Shown piece after piece: positions 48,517 through 61,115 of a stretch of DNA of 64,000 bases. The stretch spans positions 186,001-250,000 of the forward strand of contig NZ_JRHN01000047.1 of NCBI RefSeq assembly GCF_001299635.1, in the 5' to 3' direction. The notes beneath the pieces are model-generated. The model made no database searches. It was given only the letters and a program-made list of their open reading frames with translations, and had not been told where the DNA came from. The stretch's first letter is position 1. Each line of letters begins with the position of its first letter. Both the position numbers and the translations under genes were made by a program. This DNA comes from Clostridioides difficile. GTDB taxonomy: Bacteria > Bacillota > Clostridia > Peptostreptococcales > Peptostreptococcaceae.

Positions 48517-49065
48517 ATGGGAACCCTTAAATATGCAATATTAGGACTATTAAACAGAAAACCTATGACAGGATATGATTTAAGTAAAGAATTTAATTTT
48601 CAACTAAATGAATTTTGGAGTGCAAAACATAGTCAAATTTATCCAGAGTTAAAAAAATTAACTAATGAAGATTTAATAGTTCATGAAGTTGAAATTAGTG
48701 GTGATGTGTTAGAAAAAAAGGTTTACTACATAACAGAAAAAGGAAAGGATGAATTTTTAACTTGGCTATCTAAAGACATCCCAATGGAGCCTACTCCTAA
48801 AAATAAGTTTAGACTGAGAGTATATTTTTATAATAATCTAGATTTAGAAAATAGAATTGATTTACTTAAACATCAACTTATTCAGCATAGTAAAAGACTT
48901 GAATTTTTAATGAGCCAAAAAGATGCTTATGCTGAAATCCCTGACTTTTATGATGATTATTTTGGTGATTATCTTGTATTAGATGGGGCGATTATAAGAG
49001 AAGAAGGTCAAATTAAATGGCTAAGTAATTGTATAGATATTTGCCTACAACAAGGTAAAAAATAA
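48517..49065 (+). CDS. PadR-family transcriptional regulator
   Basis: A 182-residue PadR protein (the s2-like long form). Residues 1-85 are the winged helix: LKYAILGLLNRKPMTGYDLSKEFNFQLNEFWSAKHSQIYPELKKLTNEDLI followed by VYYITEKGKDEFLTWL; the C-terminal helical domain (ENRIDLLKHQLIQHSKRLEFLMSQKD) mediates dimerisation. The ATG has GAGGTGA upstream. It is divergent from the OFA transporter-flavoprotein operon with two ATGT-N8-ACAT operators between, so it very likely represses that operon and itself. PadR proteins often respond to phenolic acids; the inducer here is unknown. A terminator follows at 49106-49141. Confidence 0.93.
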   Translation: MGTLKYAILGLLNRKPMTGYDLSKEFNFQLNEFWSAKHSQIYPELKKLTNEDLIVHEVEISGDVLEKKVYYITEKGKDEFLTWLSKDIPMEPTPKNKFRLRVYFYNNLDLENRIDLLKHQLIQHSKRLEFLMSQKDAYAEIPDFYDDYFGDYLVLDGAIIREEGQIKWLSNCIDICLQQGKK

Positions 49066-49105
49066 ATATCAAAAATAATTTCTTTAAATCTATACAACAT
49101 TAATT

Positions 49106-49141
49106 AGATGATTCCTATATTGAGTAGGAACCATCTTTTTT
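49106..49141 (+). terminator. Terminator of padR
   Basis: AGATGATTCCTA (49106-49117) pairs with TAGGAACCATCT (49125-49136) apart from one mismatch, then TTTTTTG. In the rest of the gap to 49426, a TACCCTA/TAGGGTA hairpin at about 49213-49260 with T-rich minus-strand end may terminate the second beta-glucoside operon. Confidence 0.75.
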
Positions 49142-49426
49142 GTACTCATTAATTCTTTTAATTATTATAGTCATAAACATACTATTCTATTTCATCTTTT
49201 AAATCTTTAAAAATACCCTACAAAATAGACATTATATATCTACTCTATAGGGTACATTTTAATTTAACTTTATTTTCATGACTTTTTATGTCTATTAAAA
49301 TGAATTTTCATCTCAATCAATCTAACATAATAATTATAAGTTATTTATCCAGTTCATTTTTGCGAGTTTAAATAGTCGATACAAAACTAAAAAATTATGC
49401 CCATTATTAGTTTCATATTTTTTTAT

Positions 49427-52904
<3,478 letters not shown>

Positions 52905-53026
52905 TTAAATTTTTGAAATTTGAAGGTTTGGCCAACTCAATGTTACCATCCAACCATAGGTATATCTTTTTAGTATCACTCCTTTCAATGGCTATTCCTA
53001 TATAAACTACTACAAGATTATTCAAC

Positions 53027-53869
53027 TTATATTTTTGAATCTTTAACTACTTTAGCTAAATGTATAGTTAAATATATAAGTTCATCATCTGTTAATATGT
53101 AGTTATATTGTTTTTTAATAAAATTCTTAATCTTGATTACACATTCAAACTCTTTATTGTACTTAGACTTAATAATACTTAATAACTCTTTATCTGTCTC
53201 ACCTTCATGTGCACTATTTAAAAGTAATCTCTGTGCAAAGAATTTAAGATGCATTATAAATCTATAATAAAATACTGATTCTTCATGAAATTCTATCCTA
53301 AAATGATATCTAACTATACTAAGTACTTCTTGTATTAACTTTGTAATATCAGATGCTAAAGTATGACCTTCACTTAGCTGGGCATTTACTATATGAAAAG
53401 CTATAAAGCCAGCTTCATCTTCAGGTAATTTTACACCTGTTTTGCTTTCGATAATATCTAGTGCTTTCATTCCAATTTCAAACTCTTCTTTGTAAAACCT
53501 TTTAATTTCCCAAAGTATTGCATTTTTTACGTTTATTCCTTCTTTCATTCTTTGAATTGCAGAATATGTATGGTCACTTAGTGATATATAAATACTTTCA
53601 TTTAACTTCTTGTTTAACTTTGTCTGTGCATATTCTATAATTTCACTTGATAATTTCATGTGTTCTATAGGAATGTTATTAAGTAATTCTTGTAGCTTAT
53701 TTGATATTTCTTTGTTCGATATTCTAAATACTTTGTTTACTTTAGTTTTATCTATTAGACTACCTTTTGATTTTTGATAACCAATGCCTTTACCCATGAC
53801 GATAATTTCTTCATCATTTTCATCTAATGTGATTACAACATTATTGTTTAATATCTTATTAATTATCAT
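53027..53869 (-). CDS. BglG/LicT-family transcription antiterminator (second copy)
   Basis: A 280-residue CAT-PRD-PRD protein: IINKILNNNVVITLDENDEEIIVMGKGIGYQK is the RNA-binding domain, the two PRDs follow (DHTYSAIQRMKEG; LPEDEAGFIAFHIVNAQ; RYHFRIEFHEESVFYYRFIMHLKFFAQR). The ATG at 53869 has AAGGAGG in front. It should antiterminate at the hairpin at 53897-53959 in its own leader. The leader lacks the standard RAT sequence seen in the first operon, so its RNA target is divergent. Confidence 0.94.
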   Translation of the reverse strand: MIINKILNNNVVITLDENDEEIIVMGKGIGYQKSKGSLIDKTKVNKVFRISNKEISNKLQELLNNIPIEHMKLSSEIIEYAQTKLNKKLNESIYISLSDHTYSAIQRMKEGINVKNAILWEIKRFYKEEFEIGMKALDIIESKTGVKLPEDEAGFIAFHIVNAQLSEGHTLASDITKLIQEVLSIVRYHFRIEFHEESVFYYRFIMHLKFFAQRLLLNSAHEGETDKELLSIIKSKYNKEFECVIKIKNFIKKQYNYILTDDELIYLTIHLAKVVKDSKI

Positions 53870-53890
53870 GATTATCCTCCTTTTAAGCAT

Positions 53891-53959
53891 AAAAAAAGCT
53901 TATCCATAATAATGGGCATACTCCTTCCTAGGATACTGCTATTATTAATGAATAAGCTT
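53891..53959 (-). terminator. Leader terminator of the second beta-glucoside operon
   Basis: AAGCTTATCCATAATAA (53897-53913) pairs with 53942-53959; the minus strand ends in TTTTTTT. Upstream RNA (about 53955-53992) can form a short TTAG/CTAA and TTGT/ACAA stem that may be an unusual RAT, but it does not match the BglG consensus. Confidence 0.8.
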
Positions 53960-53998
53960 AGCTTGTACTTAAACAATTACTACCTAATTCCAATTATT

Positions 53999-54027
53999 AT
54001 GATAAAACATTAGACATATTTTGTCAA
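53999..54027 (-). promoter_or_regulatory. Promoter of the second beta-glucoside operon
   Basis: TTGACA (54022-54027), 17 bases, TATCAT (53999-54004) on the minus strand. GAAAACGTTGACA (54022-54034) overlapping the -35 box is a good CcpA-type candidate. Confidence 0.72.
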
Positions 54028-54064
54028 CGTTTTCTTTATATATTTCATCTTCTATGACTATTAT

Positions 54065-54121
54065 TTAATGGTAATCAAATTCTTTACCAATAAGTATAAG
54101 AACGATTAATGTGCTATAATT
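54065..54121 (+). promoter_or_regulatory. TGGTAA-N9-TTACCA promoter element, copy 2
   Basis: The dyad at 54070-54075 and 54085-54090 is followed 25 bases later by TATAAT (54116-54121), with no good -35 hexamer. It is upstream of the EFR1-type gene. Sequence is nearly the same as the copies at 30358 and 56371. Confidence 0.72.
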
Positions 54122-54231
54122 TCTTTAACTAGTAAATTTTATGTTTATTATAATACAATATATCCATAAAATACTTTATCAGAACAAAAGTATTAAGAAT
54201 TAAAATAAAAAATAGTTAGGGAGATATAATT

Positions 54232-54981
54232 ATGATTTTATATTTTAGTGGTACTGGCAATAGCCGATATATAGCTCGCAAAATTGCACAAGAATTAAGC
54301 GATGAGTTAATATCATTAAATCAACTTATAAAAGAAGAAAAAACAGATGACTTAATATCAACAAACAAGCCATTCATATTCGTATGCCCTACTTATGCAT
54401 GGAGATTACCAATAGTTGTTACAGATTTTATAAAAAAAACAAAGTTTTTGGGAAACAAAAAAGTTTACTTTATAATGACTTGTGGTGGTGATACAGCAAA
54501 ATCCATAAACTATATTAAAAAATTGTGTGAATATAAAGATTGGCAACTAAAAGGTATGGCAGAAATTAAAATGCCAGAAAACTATATAGCTTTATTTCCT
54601 ACACCAGATAAAGAAACATCAAAACAAATTATTAAAGAAGCAGATAAACAAATATATAAAATTATTTCTGATATAAATAATGAAAATGAATTTGAAATCA
54701 TTACCCCTAGTGGTTTAGGAGGTACAATTAAAAGTGGGATAACAAATATAGTTTTTTATAAAATGATTATTAATGCTAAAGGATTTCACTATACTGATAA
54801 ATGTATTGGTTGTGGAAAATGTGTAGAACTATGTCCTTTAAATAATATTAACTTAAAAAATCAAAAACCAGATTGGGGAAATAACTGTACTCATTGTATG
54901 GCATGTATTTGTGGTTGCCCTACTGAAGCTATTGAGTATAAAAATAATACTCAGAATAAAGAAAGATACTATTTAGAATAA
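54232..54981 (+). CDS. EFR1-family flavodoxin-ferredoxin protein
   Basis: A 249-residue redox protein. The N-terminal half is a flavodoxin-like fold (MILYFSGTGNSRYIARKIAQEL at residues 1-22 is the phosphate loop). Near the C-terminus are two [4Fe-4S] ferredoxin motifs, CIGCGKCVELCP and CTHCMACICGCP. The ATG follows AGGGAGAT. It is monocistronic and followed by a GGGGC/GCCCC terminator at 55009-55045. It may pass electrons to the nitroreductase encoded at 55527-56303; they share the dyad element at their promoters. Confidence 0.9.
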   Translation: MILYFSGTGNSRYIARKIAQELSDELISLNQLIKEEKTDDLISTNKPFIFVCPTYAWRLPIVVTDFIKKTKFLGNKKVYFIMTCGGDTAKSINYIKKLCEYKDWQLKGMAEIKMPENYIALFPTPDKETSKQIIKEADKQIYKIISDINNENEFEIITPSGLGGTIKSGITNIVFYKMIINAKGFHYTDKCIGCGKCVELCPLNNINLKNQKPDWGNNCTHCMACICGCPTEAIEYKNNTQNKERYYLE

Positions 54982-55008
54982 TATATTTTTGCTATTTAAA
55001 CCATTATA

Positions 55009-55045
55009 AAAGGGGCAGTCTCAAAATTGAGATAAGCCCCTTTTT
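55009..55045 (+). terminator. Terminator of the EFR1-type gene
   Basis: AAAGGGGC (55010-55017) pairs with GCCCCTTTTT (55037-55046) around an internal CTCAAAATTGAG. A T run follows. Bases 55050-55145 hold nothing coding. Confidence 0.8.
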
Positions 55046-55145
55046 CATTGTTAAAATCATAGAAATATATTTGATTTCATACAAAAAAGAGAACCTCATG
55101 AACTAAAAAGTTGATTTTGAGATACTCCCTTTTTGTTAAATTATT

Positions 55146-55511
55146 TTACTCACCTTTTCTTATATCATTTTCACCAATATGTTGTATCCCAATAAATATA
55201 AGATTTATTAGTTCTGTTAGTGATTTCCATTGTGATTTTTTTGAATCAAGATAATAATAGTTTTTTGTTCCTTCTCTACGTACATTAACAATTTCTGCTT
55301 CTTTCAATATTTTAAGATGATGAGATACAGCAGGACGAGAAAGATGTGTTTTTTCTGTAATCTCGCCCACCCGTATTCCATTAAAATCACTCTCTAAAAG
55401 CGTAATTAAAATTAACTGTCTAGTTTCATCACCCATAGCAGAGATAGCTTTGCGACATTCTTTAAATCTAGATGTTATTTCTTGCATTCTTTGCTGACAT
55501 TCTTTTTCCAT
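55146..55511 (-). CDS. ArsR-family winged-helix regulator
   Basis: A 121-residue ArsR/SmtB-type regulator with the winged helix ALGDETRQ-like AISAMGDETRQLILITLLESDFNGIRVGEITEKTHLSRPAVSHHLKILKEAEIVNVRREGTKNYYYLD. I place the start at the ATG at 55511, six bases after GGAGG. No metal-binding CxC motif appears, so it may sense redox or an organic compound. It is downstream of the nitroreductase gene (15 bp) in the same operon and is a candidate for binding the TGGTAA-N9-TTACCA dyad ahead of this operon. Confidence 0.88.
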   Translation of the reverse strand: MEKECQQRMQEITSRFKECRKAISAMGDETRQLILITLLESDFNGIRVGEITEKTHLSRPAVSHHLKILKEAEIVNVRREGTKNYYYLDSKKSQWKSLTELINLIFIGIQHIGENDIRKGE

Positions 55512-55526
55512 AAAATCCTCCACCTT

Positions 55527-56303
55527 TTATAAGTATCTAACATTTGCTGGTTCTTTTTGTGCAGTACGTCTATATTTAACATCTGGATATCCAATCACTA
55601 GTGTTGTAAGTACATGAGCCCTATGTTTTAGACCTAAAAGTTTTTTTAACTTTGGTGAATTATTTGCTACATCTGAAAAATATCCACTAAATAAAACTCC
55701 TAACCCATAAGATTCTGCCATTAGTGCCATATTTGATGCTGCAAGTGAACCACTAATCTTATCTTTTGTAACTATCATTATTGCAATAGGAGCATTCTTG
55801 AAAAAAAAGTTATCATCAATCGAGACTTCCTTTGAATGTTTAACAGTAATATTTGCAATAGGTTTTATTTTTCTAAAAAACTTTACTGCTTCCTTCTCAT
55901 ATATTGATTTTTTATTATCCAAAACAATATATGAAACATCTTGCGAGTTTTTAGCACTAGGTGTATATCTACCTGCTTCTATAATTTGCTTTACAATCTC
56001 TGAAGAAACATCTTTATCTTTAAACTTACGAATACTTCTTCTTGATTTTATTGCCATTAGCAATTCATCTGGGTCCAGATTTGGCTTCTTTGTAAGTTCT
56101 ATTGGTGGTTCATCAAATCCTGTTAGTGTAATAGCTTCTTTTGGACAGATTGCTGAACAATGTCCACACATTAGACAATCTTGATTTTTTATTACTGATT
56201 TTTTATTTTTTATATCTATATTATTTACTGGACAATCATTTTTACAAAGTCCACATCCAATACAGAGTTCTTTATTAACTTCAATTATATGCTTATATCT
56301 CAT
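55527..56303 (-). CDS. Ferredoxin-nitroreductase fusion
   Basis: A 258-residue protein with two [4Fe-4S] motifs at the N-terminus (CIGCGLCKNDCP, CLMCGHCSAICP, residues 14-55) joined to a nitroreductase FMN domain (SRRSIRKFKD, EAGRYTPSAKNSQDVSYIV, LMAESYGLGVLFSGYF, VIGYPDVKYRRTAQKEPA). Relatives reduce nitroaromatics, quinones or specific metabolites with ferredoxin-like electron supply. The ATG follows AAAGGTAG. It leads a two-gene operon with the ArsR gene and is preceded by the dyad at 56371-56391. Confidence 0.92.
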   Translation of the reverse strand: MRYKHIIEVNKELCIGCGLCKNDCPVNNIDIKNKKSVIKNQDCLMCGHCSAICPKEAITLTGFDEPPIELTKKPNLDPDELLMAIKSRRSIRKFKDKDVSSEIVKQIIEAGRYTPSAKNSQDVSYIVLDNKKSIYEKEAVKFFRKIKPIANITVKHSKEVSIDDNFFFKNAPIAIMIVTKDKISGSLAASNMALMAESYGLGVLFSGYFSDVANNSPKLKKLLGLKHRAHVLTTLVIGYPDVKYRRTAQKEPANVRYL

Positions 56304-56332
56304 ATGCTTTTATCTACCTTTCGTTCATTAGT

Positions 56333-56400
56333 TTAAACTATTATAACACGTAGATATTTTTTATATTCATTGGTAAAGAATTTGATTACCATTAAATTTT
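56333..56400 (-). promoter_or_regulatory. TGGTAA-N9-TTACCA promoter element, copy 3
   Basis: The dyad lies at 56371-56376 and 56386-56391, about 70 bases ahead of the nitroreductase ATG. On the minus strand the GTG-TATAAT block (TATAAT at about 56340-56345) lies the same distance downstream as in copy 2. The -35 region is not canonical, suggesting activator-dependent transcription. Confidence 0.72.
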
Positions 56401-56633
56401 TACCATCTATATTACACAATCTTTTTATAGATTTTAAAGTATTATGGTTTTCATATAATAACTTTCTTTTATTTGTAGTTATAACAAATAACAAAAAAGC
56501 ACATCCCCAATCAGATGCACATTTTAAATAAATATATCTTTTATAAAGATTATAATCCATGTAGATTTCACTAGATTTTTTTAGATTAATTCAATGCCTC
56601 AAAGTAAATTCAAATCTCTAGTTTATACAATAT

Positions 56634-57083
56634 CTACGCTTCATAAAACACATCTAATATTTCTTTTTTAGTATGTGCATTTAAAAGCTTTTTACTTATA
56701 TCTTTACCACCTAAAATATAAGATATTTTAGATATTAATATTATATCTTCATTTCCTTCAGATTGTGGCATAGAAAACATAATTATTACTTTTACAGGCA
56801 ACCCATCTATACTTGGCCAATCTACACCTTCTCTAGATTTACCTATTACCACAGATGCTTTCTTTACATACTTTGTTTTTCCATGTGGCATCGCCATCTG
56901 ATAACCTATACTTGTAGAGCCTATTTTCTCTCTATGCTTTAGTGCCTTTATGAACTTACTTTTTGAAGTTATACTTCCTTCATCGTATAATTTATCTACT
57001 AATTCTTGTATTATGCCTTCTTTTGTAGTTGATTTTAAGTCTAAGATAATACTTTCTTCGCTTAATATATCTCTAATTTCCAT
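56634..57083 (-). CDS. PTS IIA component (fructose/mannitol type), companion of the PRD regulator
   Basis: A 149-residue IIA domain with the phosphorylation site MAMPHGKTK (about residue 65) after SIGYQ. Its length is a complete EIIA-2 domain. It overlaps the 3' end of the PRD regulator gene by 11 bp in another frame, with GGAG before the ATG, so it is translationally coupled. In MtlR/LicR-type regulators this domain is normally part of the same chain. Here it probably relays PTS phosphorylation to the regulator, and may also feed the nearby fructose PTS, though that protein has its own IIA. Confidence 0.85.
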   Translation of the reverse strand: MEIRDILSEESIILDLKSTTKEGIIQELVDKLYDEGSITSKSKFIKALKHREKIGSTSIGYQMAMPHGKTKYVKKASVVIGKSREGVDWPSIDGLPVKVIIMFSMPQSEGNEDIILISKISYILGGKDISKKLLNAHTKKEILDVFYEA

Positions 57084-58980
57084 TTATTTTCTCCAGTACA
57101 TTGTTATTAAATAATATTTTGATATCCTCTTTTCTCTCACAATCTATTATATAATTTATATAGTTCTTTTGCCTATATAGATTTGATACTTCAATCAGAA
57201 TATGCTTTAAAAAGCTACGATTACTAGTTTCTAAATAAAGATTAATCGTTCTATTAACATTATCTACATTCATTATTCCTCTATTTACTTTGCTTTGATT
57301 GCATATATATATATTTAAATCTTTTCCTAATGAGATAGATTCATATTTACTACTTAAATTCATACCTATTAGACTTTTCATCTGACTTATATCAGAATTA
57401 AAATATATATTATCTTTTAAATATATTCCTAATAAGTTTGTATCTAAGTCTTTGTTATTTTGAGGTTTATTAAGTAGAGCATTTTTTATATTATTAATGT
57501 CACTTTCCATTAATAGTACTGATACAACTATATGTAATTTGTCTTTCAAGTCTAAATTTACAGTAGATATTACAAAATCTACATCATCTAAATTTCGCTT
57601 ATTCAATTGATGCATAGGGATTATATCAACTATAGTCCACTCAGGAAATTCTCTTTTTAATCTAGCTGCAAGAAGCTGAGATGTTCCATACCCTGTATTA
57701 CAAACTACTATTACTCTTTTATCACTCATATTTCTTTCTATAGCTGCCTGAAAATATGTAGCTAGATATGAAACTTCATCTATACTAATATTTTTTAGAT
57801 TATAATACTCTGTCATAATATTTAAAGTCATCATACACAACCCCAATACATCTGAAAATCGCTCTTGTATCTCTTCTAATAATGGGTTTTTTATTTGGAT
57901 ATCATATCTTAATCTGTTTAACATGTGTCTTACATGAGATGCTAGACTTTTTTGTAATAATTCATCATCTCTAAGATTTATATTTAAAAACTGTGACATA
58001 TTCTCTATCATTATAGATGATACTTTTTCACTATCACTTAATATCTCTGATTCATCATTGCTACTCTTATTACTTTCGCTACTAAATCCAGATGATACTA
58101 AATATATATAAATATATTTAATTTCATCTTTAGTTATTTTTACTCTATATCTATTTTCTATTTTTCCTATAAGTGTAGTTACCTTTTCATATACTAACTC
58201 ATCTAAATTACATATAGAAACTTCCTTTTCCTCCTGAAACTCTATTTGATTACCTTCTTCAACTCTCTTTAAACATATAAGTATATGTGTAATTAAATTT
58301 ATATAGTAGGGCTGACTTATAACATATCCTAAATTATCTTCCAATTCTGTAATTATAGTTTCTACAAATATAATGGAATCAATATCAAATAAATTTATCA
58401 ATGCACTAAATGTGGCAGAATCTAATCTTGTTAACTCAGATATATCATGCTGTTCATAATTTTCATCTAATAAGTCGTCCACCATCTTAGCAATCGATTT
58501 CCTTATATCCACTTCTTTACCTATAATTTTAGTTCCCTCTAGGGTTTTATTAAGTTTTAAATTATATTCCTTTATCCATTCCTCTATATATTTAAAATCA
58601 TTTACTATAGAGGTTTTACTTACATAATATTTATCTGATAACTGATTTATTGAAGTTATATTACTTGAATTTAATAATAGATATTTTAAAATTTCCATTC
58701 TTCTTTGCTCTACTGATAAAGATTTATTTCCTTTTGGTTGTATATTTAAACTATTAATTAGGTCTATATTGTTCTTTGCTGAAGCTTCTATTAATATTCC
58801 ACAACCTCTTTTTATATCAATTTTTATATTAAAAGTTTCTAAATATACCTCAATAACCTTCAAATCTTTCTGTAATGTTTTATCTGATACATTTAATTTA
58901 TCTTTAAAGTATTTTATAGGTCTATATTCATTTTCATTTAATATCAATTTAAGAAATTCAATTTGTCTTGATACAAGCAT
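57073..58980 (-). CDS. PRD-containing transcriptional activator, MtlR/LicR-like
   Basis: A 635-residue regulator. Two N-terminal helix-turn-helix units (RQIEFLKLILNENEYRPIKYFKDKLNVSDKTLQKDLKVIE; then STSINQLSDKYYVSKTSIVNDFKYIEEW) bind DNA, two PRD domains follow (about 190-400), and a IIB-like domain has VCNTGYGTSQLLAARLKREFP. The C-terminal IIA domain usual in MtlR/LicR is encoded separately by the overlapping gene. It lies directly downstream of the fructose PTS IIABC region and is transcribed in the same direction but from its own unit, with a terminator at 59122-59179 between. It may activate the aldolase-PTS operon via the dyads at 62115-62166. Confidence 0.88.
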   Translation of the reverse strand: MLVSRQIEFLKLILNENEYRPIKYFKDKLNVSDKTLQKDLKVIEVYLETFNIKIDIKRGCGILIEASAKNNIDLINSLNIQPKGNKSLSVEQRRMEILKYLLLNSSNITSINQLSDKYYVSKTSIVNDFKYIEEWIKEYNLKLNKTLEGTKIIGKEVDIRKSIAKMVDDLLDENYEQHDISELTRLDSATFSALINLFDIDSIIFVETIITELEDNLGYVISQPYYINLITHILICLKRVEEGNQIEFQEEKEVSICNLDELVYEKVTTLIGKIENRYRVKITKDEIKYIYIYLVSSGFSSESNKSSNDESEILSDSEKVSSIMIENMSQFLNINLRDDELLQKSLASHVRHMLNRLRYDIQIKNPLLEEIQERFSDVLGLCMMTLNIMTEYYNLKNISIDEVSYLATYFQAAIERNMSDKRVIVVCNTGYGTSQLLAARLKREFPEWTIVDIIPMHQLNKRNLDDVDFVISTVNLDLKDKLHIVVSVLLMESDINNIKNALLNKPQNNKDLDTNLLGIYLKDNIYFNSDISQMKSLIGMNLSSKYESISLGKDLNIYICNQSKVNRGIMNVDNVNRTINLYLETSNRSFLKHILIEVSNLYRQKNYINYIIDCERKEDIKILFNNNVLEKINGN

Positions 58981-59121
58981 ACTTATGCCCCCTACCTATT
59001 TTTTGATATTTCTATTAAGTACTATTTTAGCATATTTCATAGCTATGTAAGAATACTAAGATACTTCTGTATCATAAAAGAATTTATGATACACTTTGCA
59101 AAATTCATATAATATAATTTC

Positions 59122-59179
59122 AAAATAAAAAATAAGGATATTGAGATGTAGCCAACTACTTCTTCAATATCCTTATTTT
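59122..59179 (-). terminator. Terminator of the aldolase-fructose PTS operon
   Basis: AAAATAAGGATATTGA (59129-59144) pairs with 59164-59179; the minus strand ends in TTTTTTATTTTG. It is 17 bp after the PTS stop codon. Confidence 0.88.
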
Positions 59180-59195
59180 CAATCTTATTTATAAT

Positions 59196-61091
59196 TTAAG
59201 CACTAAGTACTTCAAATTCACTACTTTCACTCTTTATAGTAGGTTTTGTTATTCCTATAATTAATGTTGTTATCACTGTGCCAACTAATATGCAAGCTAT
59301 ATACGCAATTGGCGAACTACATGCAAATGGTATTACAAATATTCCTCCATGTGGTGCCATCAAAGTTATATCTAAACTCATACATATTGCTCCACCTATA
59401 CAAGAACCAATTATATTTGCTGGAATCATTCTTAATGGGTCTGCAGCTGCAAATGGTATTGCTCCTTCTGTTATAAAAGATGCACCCATTATAGCAGTTG
59501 GCAGTGCTGACTTTCTTTCTTCTTTAGTAAACTTATTTTTGAATATTAACATAGCTAATGCTATTGCTAATGGAGGTACCATTCCACCTACCATTAATGC
59601 TGCTGATGGTTCAAATACATTACTAGAGAACATAGCCAATCCAAATGCTGAAGCTGTTTTATTAATAGGGCCTCCCATATCTGAAGCCATCATTCCTGCT
59701 AATATTGCACCTAATAATATTTTATTAGTTCCAGACATACCTTGTAACCAAGACTGTAAAGCTTCATTTAACCATGATGCTGGCGTATTAACTATGAAGA
59801 ACATTATAGCCCCACTCGTGAATGCAATCAATAGTGGACATATCAGTACAGCATTTACTCCCTTTAATACATCTGGTAAGTTTTCTGTTATCTTCATTAC
59901 TCCTAAAGCTATATATCCTGTTGCAAATCCGGCTACCATACCACCTAGAAATCCTGAACCTCCAATAACTGCCATAAAACCAGATATCATAGCAGGAGCA
60001 AAACCTTGCCTTCCAGCAATTGATTTAGCTATAAAACCAGCAAGTATTGGTATGAATAACTTAAATGCTGAGTCGCCTCCAAGTTGTCCAAAGAATCCAG
60101 CTATAGGATTGTATGTTTCATGAGTTGGGTCTGATGCAAATATACCAAACATAAATGCTATAGCTATACCAATCCCACCTATTACTACAAATGGAATCAT
60201 TTCAGATACACCATTCATTAAGTGTTTATAAATACCTTTTTTCTCTGCTCCTTGAAGTATTTCTTTTGAATCTTCTAAAGTTTTTCCACCTGGCTTAATT
60301 TCTTTAGCCATGCCATTTTCAGCATTTATAATTAAATTTTTTGCTAATGAAACATTCTTAGCATCTGCTACTTTCTTTTGTAATACTTTCTTTCCTATAA
60401 ATCTACTTGTTTGAATTTCTCTATCACAAGCTATTATCACATACTCTGCTCTTTTTATATCCTCTTTAGTTAACTTATTTTCTATACCTATAGCTCCATG
60501 TGTTTCTATTTTTACTTCATATCCGAGCTCTTGCCCTGCTTCCTCTAACGCTTTTTTTGCCATAAAAGTATGGGCTATCCCTGTTGGACACCCTGTTATT
60601 CCAACTATAAGACCTTTACTTTGATTATTACTTAAATCTCCTGATTCTACTGCCTTACAATTAAATATATTTAATATTTCATATGGAGTTTCTGCATTTA
60701 GTAGATTCTTAATAAGATTTTCATCCATTAAATATGTAGCTAATTTAGATATAATCTTAAGATGAATGTCTAAACCTGATTCTGGAATTGCTATCATAAA
60801 AAATGACCTAAGTTTTTGACCATCATTATCCATAATCTCCCTATCTGTTCTTAAATACATCATTACAGGTTGATTTACTGCACTTGACTTGGCATGGGGG
60901 ATAGCTATTAAATTTCCCATGTTGGTTGGTGATTCTTTTTCTCGTTTATTAATATCAATTATAAATTTTTCTTTATCATTTATATAATTTCCATGATACA
61001 AATGATTTGCCATATAATCAATTACATCTTTCTTAGTTTTAAATTGTTTATCTAATACAATACAATCACTACGTAATATTTGCTCTATCAT
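59196..61091 (-). CDS. Fructose-family PTS IIABC
   Basis: A 631-residue PTS permease in the order IIA-IIB-IIC. IIA: H66 in NLIAIPHAKSSAV; IIB: C168 in VGITGCPTGIAHTFMAKKALEEAG; IIC: about residues 290-620, with FDMGGPINKTASAFG-like MASDMGGPINKTA and ASFITEGAIPFAAADP. It follows the aldolase gene by 24 bp, with GAGGAG before the ATG. The order differs from the B-C-A protein at 19295-21226. Together with the aldolase it should handle a ketohexose, perhaps fructose or tagatose. Confidence 0.95.
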   Translation of the reverse strand: MIEQILRSDCIVLDKQFKTKKDVIDYMANHLYHGNYINDKEKFIIDINKREKESPTNMGNLIAIPHAKSSAVNQPVMMYLRTDREIMDNDGQKLRSFFMIAIPESGLDIHLKIISKLATYLMDENLIKNLLNAETPYEILNIFNCKAVESGDLSNNQSKGLIVGITGCPTGIAHTFMAKKALEEAGQELGYEVKIETHGAIGIENKLTKEDIKRAEYVIIACDREIQTSRFIGKKVLQKKVADAKNVSLAKNLIINAENGMAKEIKPGGKTLEDSKEILQGAEKKGIYKHLMNGVSEMIPFVVIGGIGIAIAFMFGIFASDPTHETYNPIAGFFGQLGGDSAFKLFIPILAGFIAKSIAGRQGFAPAMISGFMAVIGGSGFLGGMVAGFATGYIALGVMKITENLPDVLKGVNAVLICPLLIAFTSGAIMFFIVNTPASWLNEALQSWLQGMSGTNKILLGAILAGMMASDMGGPINKTASAFGLAMFSSNVFEPSAALMVGGMVPPLAIALAMLIFKNKFTKEERKSALPTAIMGASFITEGAIPFAAADPLRMIPANIIGSCIGGAICMSLDITLMAPHGGIFVIPFACSSPIAYIACILVGTVITTLIIGITKPTIKSESSEFEVLSA

Positions 61092-61115
61092 AGACTCTCA
61101 TCTCCTCGTAATTTA

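Noticed and set aside
56333-56560. A 75-codon minus-strand frame upstream of the nitroreductase gene
   Set aside because: No ribosome site, no recognisable domain, and it runs over the conserved TGGTAA-N9-TTACCA promoter element, so I consider it non-coding.
57073-57083. Programmed frameshift between the PRD regulator and IIA genes
   Set aside because: There is no slippery heptamer in the overlap and the IIA gene has its own ribosome site and ATG; coupling is the simpler reading.
59278-60123. A long (281-codon) plus-strand frame with many Ala/Pro/Ile residues
   Set aside because: It is the mirror of the IIC domain of the fructose PTS on the minus strand; no start site and low-complexity composition typical of antisense frames.
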